Shown in pieces: positions 25,148 through 33,131 of a DNA stretch of 64,000 nt; positions within the stretch are counted from its first letter, which is position 1; each line of letters opens with the position of its first letter. The notes beneath the pieces were generated by a model that did not search any database, was not told the DNA's origin, and saw only the letters and a program-made list of their open reading frames with translations. Source of the DNA: DATLCF01 sp035526505 (lineage in GTDB: Bacteria; Patescibacteriota; Saccharimonadia; Saccharimonadales; UBA4665); assembly GCA_035526505.1 (NCBI GenBank), contig DATLCF010000002.1, forward strand, positions 1-64,000, given 5' to 3'. The position numbers and the translations under genes were made by a program.

Positions 25148-25603
25148 ATGAGCAGTATCGACCAGCAATTCGTGGAATTCATTGTTAAGTCTTTGGTAAG
25201 CAACCCGGACGCCGTGTTGGTAGAACGCCGTATTGATGAAAAAGGCGTATTACTGGAACTAACTGTAGATCCAGAGGACTTGGGCAGGGTTATTGGCAAA
25301 CGCGGTGCTACCGCCCAATCTTTGCGCACCCTGCTGCGCGCCCTGGGCACCAAAAACGATGCCCGCTACAACCTAAAAATTGTCGACAACGGCTCACCAG
25401 CCCCCGGCAGGTCTGATGACAATGTTGCCGCTAGCGACGACACCTCAACCCCGCAGCAACAAGCAAGCCAAAAAGACGACAACACCGCGGCAGACGATGC
25501 GGTAGCCGACAATGACGAACCCGCCAAACGCGACGAACCCGAAAGCAACATGGTTAGCAAAACCCGCAAAGAGCTCGACGATCTGGACGACCTTGATATC
25601 TAG
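25148..25603 (+). CDS. KH-domain RNA-binding protein (KhpA/YlqC type)
   Basis: 151 aa. Residues 1-80 form a KhpA-like KH domain with the GxxG loop GKRG at 50-53 (RVIGKRGATAQSLRTLL). The usual neighbourhood rpsP-khpA-trmD is nearly kept here. The last 70 residues are a disordered acidic tail rich in Asp, Gln and Ala, an extension absent from the normal 75-80 residue family member, parallel to the acidic tail on S16 next door. Shine-Dalgarno AAGGAG supports ATG 25148 over the longer upstream frame. Confidence 0.9.
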   Translation: MSSIDQQFVEFIVKSLVSNPDAVLVERRIDEKGVLLELTVDPEDLGRVIGKRGATAQSLRTLLRALGTKNDARYNLKIVDNGSPAPGRSDDNVAASDDTSTPQQQASQKDDNTAADDAVADNDEPAKRDEPESNMVSKTRKELDDLDDLDI

Positions 25604-25624
25604 GCACTTCTAATCATCGCACTT

Positions 25625-27808
25625 CTAATCATCAAATCGTATCTTGGCGTATAGCTTGGCCAATGGGTGTGGCAGCCACCAGGTTGCCGGGCCTGCCAGC
25701 TCCATAAGGGCGGGCAGCAGCACCAGGCGTATAATTGTGGCATCAACACACACTGTTGCCGCCATACCCACAGCTAGCATTTTTAGCTGCGTAATACTCG
25801 ACGAAAGATATATGGCAAACGTACAGGCCAGAATAGCGGCTGCTGGCAAGATAATGGGCGCGCTGCGCTGCAAACCGGTTAACACCGCCTGGCGATGATT
25901 GTGTGTGCTGTCGTATGCTTCTTTAATGCGCGACAGCATGAACAGTTGGTAGTCCATGGACAAGCCATATGCTACACATACCATCAAAATGGGGATGGTG
26001 GGCTCAATAAAGCCGGTGGCCGTAAAGTCCAGTAAGCCTGCCAAATTCCCTTGTTGAAATATTCGTACAATAATGCCAAACATTACGGCCAGGCTTAAGG
26101 TGTTTAACACACTGGCTATAATTGGCAACAACAAGCTGCCGGTCATTATGGACATCAGTATAAACGTAGCGCCTAATATGACCGCAAAAACTACGGGCAT
26201 GCGAGCTAGCAGGGAACGTCGGAAATCGGTGACTTCTGCTGTTGAGCCGCCCACATACGTGGGGAATGGGGCAGGGACGTGGCGAACATCTGCTACCAGC
26301 CCGGCCGCATCCTGCTCCAATCGATCGCTTTGAGGTACAACCGAAAACCAGGCGCTGGTTGCATGTATAAATTGCTGGCTTTGACTTTGAATGTGGGCAA
26401 CATGCGTACCCTTGGCAAATGTGCCGCCTGCAAAGTCTACCTGGGCAACTCCTGGTACTTCGGAAAGCGCCTGTGCATAGGCAGTTATCTGCTGCGTGTG
26501 GGCCGGGGCGTTCTGAACAGGAGTGGCTATGACCTGTAGAGCATCAGCTTGTTCGGCGGTAAAGTGGTCGCGAATGTGTTGTTGTGCTTGCCGGCTCGAA
26601 GCGGTAACGGGCAGAATGCGGTCATCCGGCAGGCCGAAGCGCAGGCTGCCAATGGGCGCGGCCAGTGCAGCAATGACTGCCAAAGCCATTACTCCATATA
26701 CGACCGGGCGTTGCATAATTTTTAGCGCGCTTTGCTGCCAAAAACCAGGGCCGGCGTGCGGTGAGTTATGGCGCAGGGTGCGATCACCCAGTAAGGTAAG
26801 CGCAGCAGGCAACAGTATTACTGCGCCAACAATAGCGGTTAGTACAACACCCAAGCCCGCATAGGCAAATGACTGCAGAAACGGAAAGGGAAACAATAGT
26901 AAGGCCAGTAGCGAAATTGCCACCGTAGTACCGCTAAAAATAACAGTGCGTCCAGCGGTTGCCACCGTAGTTGCAATGGCCTCCCGGGTGGGCTGCCCGG
27001 CACGGCGCTGTTCACGAAAGCGCGATATTACAAGCAAACTGTAATCTAGCCCCAGGCCCATGCCCATAACCAATGTGAGGTTTGACGCAAAGGTAGATAT
27101 TTCGGTAAACGGCAGTAATAAAGCTAACAGGGCGAGTGTTCCAAAAACAGCAAATACGCCTACGCCTAAGGTAAGCAAGGCCGCTGACAAACGGCGATAT
27201 ACCAGATACAGCAGCACAATCATAACCGGTAGAATAATAGCCTCTGCCCGGGCAAAGTCTTTGCGGGCTTGCGCTCCGACCTGTCTGAATACTTCGTCGC
27301 GCCCACCAACCTGCGTTTGGATGGCCTTATTCGTCTGGGTGAATTTGGGCGCGAGAGCGCCAATTGTCTTGCGCGCTTCGGTCGCACTGCCGGTTACCCG
27401 GGCAATAATAAGGGCGTGGCCGCCGTCACGGCCGCGCAGTACGGGCGAATGATTATCCCAATACGAGGCTATGTTAATCACCGATGGTTCTGCAGCCAAT
27501 TTGGCAGCTAATGCCTTGGCAGCAGCGGTAACTGCCGGGCTATCCGGGTTGCCGTCGCGGGCTGTAACCACAATGGTTATATTGGGTACACCAACCTCAA
27601 AATTGTCCTGCAACAGTGCAGCTGCCTGCAGCGATTCCGAACCTGCTGCCTGAAAGCGCGCGAGCGAAAAGCGCTCCAGCGCTCCGCCGCCCACAATAGC
27701 GCTGGCCATCGTTACTATAATCGCTACCGCCATTATAGCCTTGCTGCGTTGCCCCACAAGCAAACCTAGTCGGTATAACATGGTTGATTTTGTGGATTGT
27801 TTTGGCAT
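25625..27808 (-). CDS. MMPL/RND-family exporter
   Basis: 727-aa membrane transporter with two repeats of one helix, a large outside domain and five helices, 12 membrane segments in total. Seen: GMGLGLDYSLLVISRFREQR in repeat 1 and the matching CVAYGLSMDYQLFMLSRIKEAY in repeat 2, which are the proton-relay helices of the MMPL family (HAE2/YdfJ type). Likely exports a lipid, drug or toxic compound. It lies 9 bp behind an ArsR-type regulator on the same strand, with a GGGGGGAG ribosome site between, so expression is probably controlled by that repressor. Confidence 0.92.
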   Translation of the reverse strand: MPKQSTKSTMLYRLGLLVGQRSKAIMAVAIIVTMASAIVGGGALERFSLARFQAAGSESLQAAALLQDNFEVGVPNITIVVTARDGNPDSPAVTAAAKALAAKLAAEPSVINIASYWDNHSPVLRGRDGGHALIIARVTGSATEARKTIGALAPKFTQTNKAIQTQVGGRDEVFRQVGAQARKDFARAEAIILPVMIVLLYLVYRRLSAALLTLGVGVFAVFGTLALLALLLPFTEISTFASNLTLVMGMGLGLDYSLLVISRFREQRRAGQPTREAIATTVATAGRTVIFSGTTVAISLLALLLFPFPFLQSFAYAGLGVVLTAIVGAVILLPAALTLLGDRTLRHNSPHAGPGFWQQSALKIMQRPVVYGVMALAVIAALAAPIGSLRFGLPDDRILPVTASSRQAQQHIRDHFTAEQADALQVIATPVQNAPAHTQQITAYAQALSEVPGVAQVDFAGGTFAKGTHVAHIQSQSQQFIHATSAWFSVVPQSDRLEQDAAGLVADVRHVPAPFPTYVGGSTAEVTDFRRSLLARMPVVFAVILGATFILMSIMTGSLLLPIIASVLNTLSLAVMFGIIVRIFQQGNLAGLLDFTATGFIEPTIPILMVCVAYGLSMDYQLFMLSRIKEAYDSTHNHRQAVLTGLQRSAPIILPAAAILACTFAIYLSSSITQLKMLAVGMAATVCVDATIIRLVLLPALMELAGPATWWLPHPLAKLYAKIRFDD

Positions 27809-27817
27809 GCTCCCCCC

Positions 27818-28132
27818 CTATTGCTGCAATACTTTTTTACTTTGGCATTCTTCAATCGCGGCCACCAGCTGTTTTATTTGCCTGGCGCCGGGCAACAAGT
27901 TAAGCCGGTACAACCGCTCGCGGCCATGCCGGGTTATGGCCACCAGCCCGGCAGCGTGCAGTATTTTTAAGTGATGCGACACTGCCGGCCGAGAAATGGC
28001 CATTTTGGCGGCAATGTGGGTCACGCTGGCCTGTTTATCTTGTGCCAGCAACAAAATAATGTCTTGCCGGTGAATATCACCCAGGGCGGTAAACAACGGG
28101 ATATTCAAACGAAATAACTCAATTATGTCCAT
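27818..28132 (-). CDS. ArsR-family transcriptional regulator
   Basis: 104-aa winged-helix DNA-binding protein. The recognition segment ASVTHIAAKMAISRPAVSHHLKILHAAGLV and the wing TRHGRERLYRL are typical. The metal-binding ELCVCDL-type Cys motif is missing, so it may sense something other than arsenic or heavy metals. It is the first gene of a two-gene unit with the MMPL exporter and is likely its repressor and autorepressor. Confidence 0.9.
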   Translation of the reverse strand: MDIIELFRLNIPLFTALGDIHRQDIILLLAQDKQASVTHIAAKMAISRPAVSHHLKILHAAGLVAITRHGRERLYRLNLLPGARQIKQLVAAIEECQSKKVLQQ

Positions 28133-28206
28133 GCGTTTAAACCTATTTACGCATGCTATTCTAGCTTGCCATTATTTTTTAAGCAATAGCGGTATATATT
28201 TTGCGC

Positions 28207-28235
28207 TTGAACGCGTAAAAATTATAAGGTATAGT
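28207..28235 (+). promoter_or_regulatory. Strong promoter in an ORF-less intergenic region
   Basis: TTGAAC, 17 nt, TATAGT. It points at no gene start; the first downstream event is a terminator at 28342-28374. This fits a promoter for a small RNA or a terminated leader ahead of trmD. Confidence 0.55.
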
Positions 28236-28241
28236 TATTTT

Positions 28242-28374
28242 CAGTCGAACGAAAACCGACGATCTTTCCAAAAACAAAAACCGATAAGCTCATGCGAGCC
28301 ACTTCATTGTACAAAACAATGATTTGGGAGCTTTATGTGGCAAAAGGAACCTCTAATAACAGGGGTTCTTTTTG
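28242..28374 (+). ncRNA. Candidate small RNA or structured leader with pseudoknot
   Basis: About 130 nt between a consensus promoter and a terminator (AAAAGGAACCTC/GGGGTTCTTTTT, 28342-28374), without a supported ORF. Helices in order: GTCG/CGAC near the 5' end; AAGCTC (28286-28291) with GAGCTT (28328-28333); GCCAC (28298-28302) with GTGGC (28337-28341); CATTGT (28305-28310) with ACAATG (28316-28321). The second and third helices cross, forming an H-type pseudoknot enclosing the fourth. GCTC-atgc-GAGC is an alternative. trmD has its own TATAAT after the terminator. No known RNA family is recognised. Confidence 0.4.
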
Positions 28375-28399
28375 TTTGTCTCTGGTATAATCGGAACAG

Positions 28400-29053
28400 A
28401 TGAAAATACAGATAGTTACCCTGTTCCCAGATATGTTTCCCCATGTGCTGGGCGCCAGCATGCTGTGGAAGGCACAGGATCGTAAAATTGTGGAGTTTAG
28501 CTATATCGATTTGCGTCAGTTCGGCCTGGGGCCACGCAAGCAGGTGGACGACACCCCTTACGGTGGCGGTGACGGCATGCTGCTAATGGTCGAACCGTTA
28601 ACGGCCGCAATCGAACAAGCCAAGCTGAACGATCCGGGGGCGCTCGTGCTCCTGCCCACGCCCCGCGGCCAGGTGTACAAACAATCGGCTGCCAAAGATC
28701 TGGCCAAAAATGCCCAGGGCCTAATAATTATCTGCCCGCGTTACGAGGGCTACGACGAACGCATCACCGCCCTCATTGACCGCCAATATTGCATTGGCAA
28801 CTATGTGCTTACCGGGGGTGAGCTACCGGCTATGGTAATCATCGACAGTGTGGTGCGCTTGCTGCCGGGTGTACTGGGCGGCGAAACATCCGCCGATATT
28901 GAATCATTCCAAGACGACGACCAAACTATCGAGTTCCCCCAATACACCCGGCCCGAAGAATTTCGCGGCCAAAAGGTGCCCGATGTACTGCTAAGCGGCC
29001 ACCACGCTGAAATCGCCGCCTGGCGCACGCAACAAAGCCGTAAAGCATCGTAG
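28400..29053 (+). CDS. trmD: tRNA (guanine-37-N1)-methyltransferase
   Basis: SPOUT methyltransferase that methylates G37 next to the anticodon, preventing frameshifts. 217 aa: N-terminal IVTLFPDMFPHVLG, DDTPYGGGDGMLL, the knot segment ICPRYEGYDERI and GNYVLTGGELPAMVIID, then PEEFRGQKVPDVLLSGHHAEI. It is slightly short at the C-terminus but complete. TATAAT with an upstream TGG (extended -10) lies 8 nt before the ATG; no Shine-Dalgarno, so probably leaderless. Confidence 0.96.
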   Translation: MKIQIVTLFPDMFPHVLGASMLWKAQDRKIVEFSYIDLRQFGLGPRKQVDDTPYGGGDGMLLMVEPLTAAIEQAKLNDPGALVLLPTPRGQVYKQSAAKDLAKNAQGLIIICPRYEGYDERITALIDRQYCIGNYVLTGGELPAMVIIDSVVRLLPGVLGGETSADIESFQDDDQTIEFPQYTRPEEFRGQKVPDVLLSGHHAEIAAWRTQQSRKAS

Positions 29054-29061
29054 CAGTTGTT

Positions 29062-30069
29062 TTAGTCGGTAGTGCAGCCGGTTGCAGTGTAGGGTTGGGG
29101 GCCGGGATCGGCAGCGTACTTATAGTTACACATATATTCATACTTAATGGTCACCGTGTTATTGGTAACGCTGAAGCCGCCAAACCGGTAATGCTCCTGG
29201 CTGGTGGGATACGCACAACCGATACCGCAGGTGAAGGAGTCATTATAGTTTTTTACCAGCAGCGTCATAACCGTTTTATTTTTAACGGCAAGCGTTTCTG
29301 TATCGTGAAACCCAAAACTCCAACCGTCGGTACTACTGGGGGAGCTGGTTCCATCGCTGTCGGTATGGCTTTCCGGAACACAGTCTGCTTTATTGGGACA
29401 TTGTACGTTGCTGTAGCTTATTAGTTGGAAATTTGCCGTGGGCTGTTTACCGGTAATTGATTTTTTAAGTGTTATTGTTGTCGGACTGTTCAGGGTAAGC
29501 GTGCAGTAGTGGTAGGTAGCGTCAGATGTAAGGCTGGAGCACTGCAATGCCGTACTGGCGGGCGGAGTTGTCTTTTTGGAGGGAGCGATAGCTTGTGCCG
29601 GGCTTTGGGCTTTGTATATGGCCTGTACTGCGCTTTTGGCATTGGATTTTATGTAACACGTAGTTCCGTCGGTACTGTCGCAGCCCTGCCAGCGTTCGAA
29701 TACGTAGGTAGTCTTGTTGTACTGATAGTCAGCCGCAGCCCGCAGCATAAGGGTTTGATCGGCCGGCAGTTCACAATCAAACGGCGCGGCCTGGGAGTTT
29801 TTGGAGCTGGCGCCACAGCTGACATCGCTTTCAATGGGTGCACTAGTGGGCTCGGAAGTAACCGAAAGACGGACTTTTTTGTCAGACTGTTTTTGTTGGG
29901 TGGTGCCTTTTTTGGAAGTGTCAGAGCCTTGTAAGCCATGTATGGCATAGGTGGCTCCGGCAACAAGCAGTACTAAACCGACCAGCGCTATCAGGGCGTG
30001 TTTTTTGTCCTGAAACAGCCAAGCGCGTACTGCATACATAAAGCTCTTAAGACGATTAATAATGTTCAT
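29062..30069 (-). CDS. Membrane-anchored Cys-rich extracellular protein
   Basis: 335 aa: basic N-terminus, one membrane helix at about residues 28-46, a short Lys/Gln/Ser linker, then a secreted part with 12 cysteines. Residues about 80-155 (LMLRAAADYQYN, YVFERWQGCDS) look like the bacterial divergent repeat domain seen in InlB-type surface proteins. The C-terminal half is Ser/Thr-rich and probably disulphide-stabilised. ATG 30069 (MNIINRLKSF) is preferred; the frame is open 12 codons further. Possibly a host- or surface-contact protein; function unknown. Confidence 0.75.
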   Translation of the reverse strand: MNIINRLKSFMYAVRAWLFQDKKHALIALVGLVLLVAGATYAIHGLQGSDTSKKGTTQQKQSDKKVRLSVTSEPTSAPIESDVSCGASSKNSQAAPFDCELPADQTLMLRAAADYQYNKTTYVFERWQGCDSTDGTTCYIKSNAKSAVQAIYKAQSPAQAIAPSKKTTPPASTALQCSSLTSDATYHYCTLTLNSPTTITLKKSITGKQPTANFQLISYSNVQCPNKADCVPESHTDSDGTSSPSSTDGWSFGFHDTETLAVKNKTVMTLLVKNYNDSFTCGIGCAYPTSQEHYRFGGFSVTNNTVTIKYEYMCNYKYAADPGPQPYTATGCTTD

Positions 30070-30235
30070 ACGTAAGCTTTTTACAGCATAACTGCCAGTG
30101 ATCAAAAATGCAATTTCCAGCTACCACCCAGAACCCTTCATTCCAGGGCTACCCTTAGAATTTTTTAATATGCTGCCTGGGGGAGGATCAGGGGATGGTA
30201 CAAGCTGTATACTAGTGAGGTAAATGGAGGGAACT

Positions 30236-30619
30236 ATGAAACTGTCATATATCAAGCCAGTATATGCGCACTGTGATCTGCCGTGCGGGGTGTACGACCC
30301 GGCGCAGGCCAAGATTGAAGCGCAGAGCGTGTACGAAATTATGGAAAAGTATGATGGCCTGGGCCAAGAAGACAAGTGGCGGGCTGTCATGATTAAAGAG
30401 CAACGCGCCGATCTGGTAAAACATCACCTGTGGGTGCTGTGGACCGACTATTTTAAGCCCGAACACCTGCAAACATACCCGGACTTGCACGACAAATTCT
30501 GGCAAGCCACCAAGCAAGCCGGCAAGACCAAAAAATCGACTGACCCAGCAGAGGGTCAAAAACTATTAGATCAAATAGATGACATTGCCAAGATTTTTTG
30601 GGAAACCAAAAAAGCCTAG
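30236..30619 (+). CDS. sodN: Nickel superoxide dismutase
   Basis: Dismutates superoxide. The 127-aa precursor has an 11-residue leader (MKLSYIKPVYA) followed by the nickel hook HCDLPCGVYDP: H12 becomes the N-terminus after cleavage, and C13 and C17 bind nickel. The rest (IKEQRADLVKHHLWVLWTDYFKP, IFWETKKA) is the standard four-helix SodN body. GGAGGG supports ATG 30236. The next gene overlaps it and encodes the maturation protease, so the pair is self-sufficient for processing. Confidence 0.96.
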   Translation: MKLSYIKPVYAHCDLPCGVYDPAQAKIEAQSVYEIMEKYDGLGQEDKWRAVMIKEQRADLVKHHLWVLWTDYFKPEHLQTYPDLHDKFWQATKQAGKTKKSTDPAEGQKLLDQIDDIAKIFWETKKA

Positions 30620-30896
30620 GCTGCTTATTCGCAGAGTCGTTGGACACAGCATGGCCCCAGCGCTTGAGCCTGGGCAAATTGTTGTTGCCCTCGCGCCCAA
30701 ACGGTTACGCACGGGCATGGTGGTAGTGGTGCGCCACGACAACCTAGAAAAAATTAAGCGCGTGCAGCAGCTCCGGCCTAACCAATTATTTATTGTGGGC
30801 GATAACCCGGGCGCCAGTACCGATAGCCGTCACTTTGGCTGGCTGGATAAAAGTACGGTAGTGGGTACCGTGGTGTGGCCCAGGCTTTTGCTATAG
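30579..30896 (+). CDS. sodX: Nickel SOD maturation protease (SodX, S26 type)
   Basis: Signal-peptidase-like enzyme that exposes the N-terminal His of SodN. 105 aa with the Ser/Lys dyad S24 (VVGHSMAPAL) and K60 (LEKIKRV) and the closing box GDNPGASTDSRHFG. No membrane helix, so it acts in the cytosol. It overlaps sodN by 41 nt in another frame; the exact start (ATG 30579 or TTG 30585) is uncertain, but either is translationally coupled. Confidence 0.9.
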   Translation: MTLPRFFGKPKKPRLLIRRVVGHSMAPALEPGQIVVALAPKRLRTGMVVVVRHDNLEKIKRVQQLRPNQLFIVGDNPGASTDSRHFGWLDKSTVVGTVVWPRLLL

Positions 30897-30903
30897 TTAA
30901 GGT

Positions 30904-31581
30904 ATGGCGACAAACAGTCCGATTAAAACAGTATTGGCTTATAACGGTCTGTCTATGCTAATGTTCGGGCTGTTTGCAATGTTTCTGATAGGGGTCAGCA
31001 TAACCGGCTATCAGTACACCAACGAACAGCTAGCCAGCCACGGGCAGGCGGCACAAAGCTATGCCACGTATGTACGCAGCGGCGAATTTATAGAAGCAGT
31101 GTTCGAAAACTGGGAAAGCGAATTCTTGCAAATGGCCGCACTGGTAATTGCCACCATATTCTTGCGTCAGCAAGGTTCGGCCGATTCTAAAAAATTGCGC
31201 GGCAAAGAAGCGGTCGATACTAGCTCGCGCTATTCTATTATTCATGCCTCGTCATGGCATTTGCGCGGCAAGGGAATTAAGCGCGCTTTGTATGCCAATT
31301 CACTTGGATTGGCCCTAACGAGCCTGTTTGTATTATCGTTCGCCCTGCATGCGGCGGGTGGTGTGGCAGCACATAATCAGGAGGCGCAACAGCATGGCGA
31401 ACAGACAATGAGTACCCTAACATACATTCGCTCTGCACAATTTTGGTTCGAATCGTTCCAAAACTGGCAGAGCGAATTTTTAGCTGTCGGTACTTTGCTG
31501 GTGCTGTCGATTTATTTGCGGCAGCGCGGCTCGCCAGAATCCAAACCTATTGGCGAACCCAACAGTGCCACTGGCGGCTAG
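30904..31581 (+). CDS. Four-helix membrane protein with internal duplication (DUF6766-like)
   Basis: 225 aa in two similar halves. Each has a hydrophobic helix, a Gln/His-rich loop, a Y(V/I)RS...NW(E/Q)SEFL stretch, a second helix and a (F/Y)LRQ(Q/R)GS(A/P)(D/E)SK end. This layout matches what I recall as DUF6766 membrane proteins of unknown function. TATAGT lies 6 nt before the ATG, inside the sodX stop region. Its TAG stop shares a CTAG with the convergent reductase gene. Confidence 0.8.
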   Translation: MATNSPIKTVLAYNGLSMLMFGLFAMFLIGVSITGYQYTNEQLASHGQAAQSYATYVRSGEFIEAVFENWESEFLQMAALVIATIFLRQQGSADSKKLRGKEAVDTSSRYSIIHASSWHLRGKGIKRALYANSLGLALTSLFVLSFALHAAGGVAAHNQEAQQHGEQTMSTLTYIRSAQFWFESFQNWQSEFLAVGTLLVLSIYLRQRGSPESKPIGEPNSATGG

Positions 31582-32153
31582 GCCTTAAGCTGGGCGCGGG
31601 CGGCTTTCATGTGGGTTGCCCAAAAGACCAGCTGGTCAAGCATTTTGTTGGCATCTTCTATTTGTCGTTCGGTTGGCTGGAAATTGCCCTGTTCATTAAG
31701 CTGTGTCCAATAGTTAGGCACGGTAACGAAATGGGCAATATCGTACATGCGTACCCAGCCGGCCACCTGGCGTAGTTGCTCGATTGAACGTGCGCCGCCA
31801 GCTTCTGCACCGTAGGCGGCCATAGCAACTGGTTTATAATTCCACTCGGCAAACAAATAGTCGATAGCGTTTTTAAGCGAGGCAGGGTAGCCGTGGTTGT
31901 ATTCGGGCGTTACAAATACAAAGCCGTCGGTTTTGGCAATAAGCTGCGACCAGGCCTTAGTGTGCTCGTTTTCGTACTGGCCGGTAACTGCCGATTGCGG
32001 CTCGTCCAACATGGGCAGGTTTAGTTTGGCCAGGTCGATAAGTTCAACATGCGCATCATTACGTTGGCGGGCCAGGTCCATAAGCCAATCGGCCATTTTA
32101 GGGCCAAACCTGTTCGGACGGGTTGAACCAATGATAAACTTAATATTGACCAT
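31578..32153 (-). CDS. NADPH-dependent FMN reductase
   Basis: 191-aa flavodoxin-fold reductase. IIGSTRPNRFGPKMADWL binds the FMN phosphate, and VTPEYNHGYPASLKNAIDYL is the family signature; GAEAGGARSIEQLR follows. Likely an azo-, quinone- or chromate-type reductase using NADPH. GGAGGA precedes the ATG. It is divergent from an HxlR regulator 69 bp away, the usual arrangement for regulator-controlled detoxifying reductases. Confidence 0.93.
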   Translation of the reverse strand: MVNIKFIIGSTRPNRFGPKMADWLMDLARQRNDAHVELIDLAKLNLPMLDEPQSAVTGQYENEHTKAWSQLIAKTDGFVFVTPEYNHGYPASLKNAIDYLFAEWNYKPVAMAAYGAEAGGARSIEQLRQVAGWVRMYDIAHFVTVPNYWTQLNEQGNFQPTERQIEDANKMLDQLVFWATHMKAARAQLKA

Positions 32154-32183
32154 AAGGGTCCTCCGTTATATTATGTATTATTA

Positions 32184-32198
32184 CTATATTTAATATAG
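32184..32198. promoter_or_regulatory. Probable HxlR operator
   Basis: CTATATT-T-AATATAG, a perfect 7-bp dyad in the 69-bp space between the divergent reductase and HxlR genes, just upstream of the TACAAT -10 (32210-32215) of the regulator. The position suits control of both genes. Confidence 0.5.
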
Positions 32199-32222
32199 CT
32201 ATAATACTATACAATGTAAAGT

Positions 32223-32558
32223 ATGAAGTCAGAAAATACAACGTATTCGTGTTGCGTGGGAATAGCTGTCGCCATTTTGGGTGACAAATGGACGCCGCAC
32301 ATTATTCGGGCACTGAACGAACAGCCCATGCGTTTTTGTCAGCTGCAGGACGCGGTTGGCGGTATAAACCCGCGCACCTTATCGGCACGCCTAAGCAATC
32401 TGGAAGAACAGCAGATCATTACCAAAAAAACCTTACCAGAAGTACCCCCGCACACCGAATATGCCCTCACCACCAAAGGCCAAGACCTTGTGCCTATCCT
32501 GCACAGCATGGCCGTCTGGGGCGAAAAACACCGCCCTAAAACTCCGGACACTAAATAA
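32223..32558 (+). CDS. HxlR-family transcriptional regulator
   Basis: 111-aa MarR/HxlR winged helix. The signature ILGDKWTPHIIRALNEQPMRF, INPRTLSARLSNLEEQQII and the wing PPHTEYALTTKG are intact. The N-terminal Cys pair SCC (residues 9-11 region) could be a redox or electrophile sensor, as in several HxlR proteins. TACAAT is 7 nt before the ATG with no Shine-Dalgarno. Likely controls the divergent FMN reductase. Confidence 0.93.
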   Translation: MKSENTTYSCCVGIAVAILGDKWTPHIIRALNEQPMRFCQLQDAVGGINPRTLSARLSNLEEQQIITKKTLPEVPPHTEYALTTKGQDLVPILHSMAVWGEKHRPKTPDTK

Positions 32559-32579
32559 TACTTAGGATGACGTTAGGAA

Positions 32580-33131
32580 CTAGCGGCCGAGGTTTTCCAG
32601 GATAAGGGCGCTTGGCAGTTCGGCCAGGGCTTTGCCGGGGACGATTAGCTTGGAGCGGCGCAGGCCGCTGCCGATGATGATGCGGGGGTGGGCGATGACG
32701 GCGCTATCAATAAGTATTGGCCAGTCGGCGGGTAGGCCAATGGGGGTGATGCCGCCGTATTCCATACCGGTTTGTTCGACCGCCTTGTCCATTGGCGCAA
32801 AGGATATTTTGCTGGCGCCCAGTTTACGGCGCGCCAAACCATTAACATCGGCGCGGGTAGTGGCCAGGATAACGCAGGCGGCCAGCCAGCGTTTGCCTTC
32901 GCGCTTGCATTCCAAAATAACGCAGTTAGCAGATACATCCAGCCCCACGCCGTAATGTTCGCAAAAAGCGGCAGTGTCGGCCAAATCGGGGTCAATCGCA
33001 GCCACGCCAAACGCATCGGTTGCGGCAATGCCCGGCCAATTACTAATGGCTGCCGCAGTTGGCGCGGCTACTAAATCTAAATGCTCCAGCAGGGGCAGCG
33101 CATCAAGACTACCCAAAGATAGGTTATTCAT
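32580..33131 (-). CDS. YbaK/EbsC-type aminoacyl-tRNA deacylase
   Basis: 183-aa member of the YbaK/ProX editing superfamily, hydrolysing mischarged tRNA. Typical parts: VILECKREGKRWLAACVILATTRADVNGLAR, in which the strand and catalytic Lys region lie, GITPIGLP, and IIIGSGLRRSKLIV. The exact amino acid edited is not deducible. Start overlaps the stop of the MFS gene (ATGA), so both are cotranscribed. Confidence 0.9.
   Translation of the reverse strand: MNNLSLGSLDALPLLEHLDLVAAPTAAAISNWPGIAATDAFGVAAIDPDLADTAAFCEHYGVGLDVSANCVILECKREGKRWLAACVILATTRADVNGLARRKLGASKISFAPMDKAVEQTGMEYGGITPIGLPADWPILIDSAVIAHPRIIIGSGLRRSKLIVPGKALAELPSALILENLGR

Noticed and set aside
28125..28322. 65-codon ORF upstream of trmD
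   Set aside because: Antisense start within the ArsR gene, low-complexity product, spans a consensus promoter; the region fits an RNA better.
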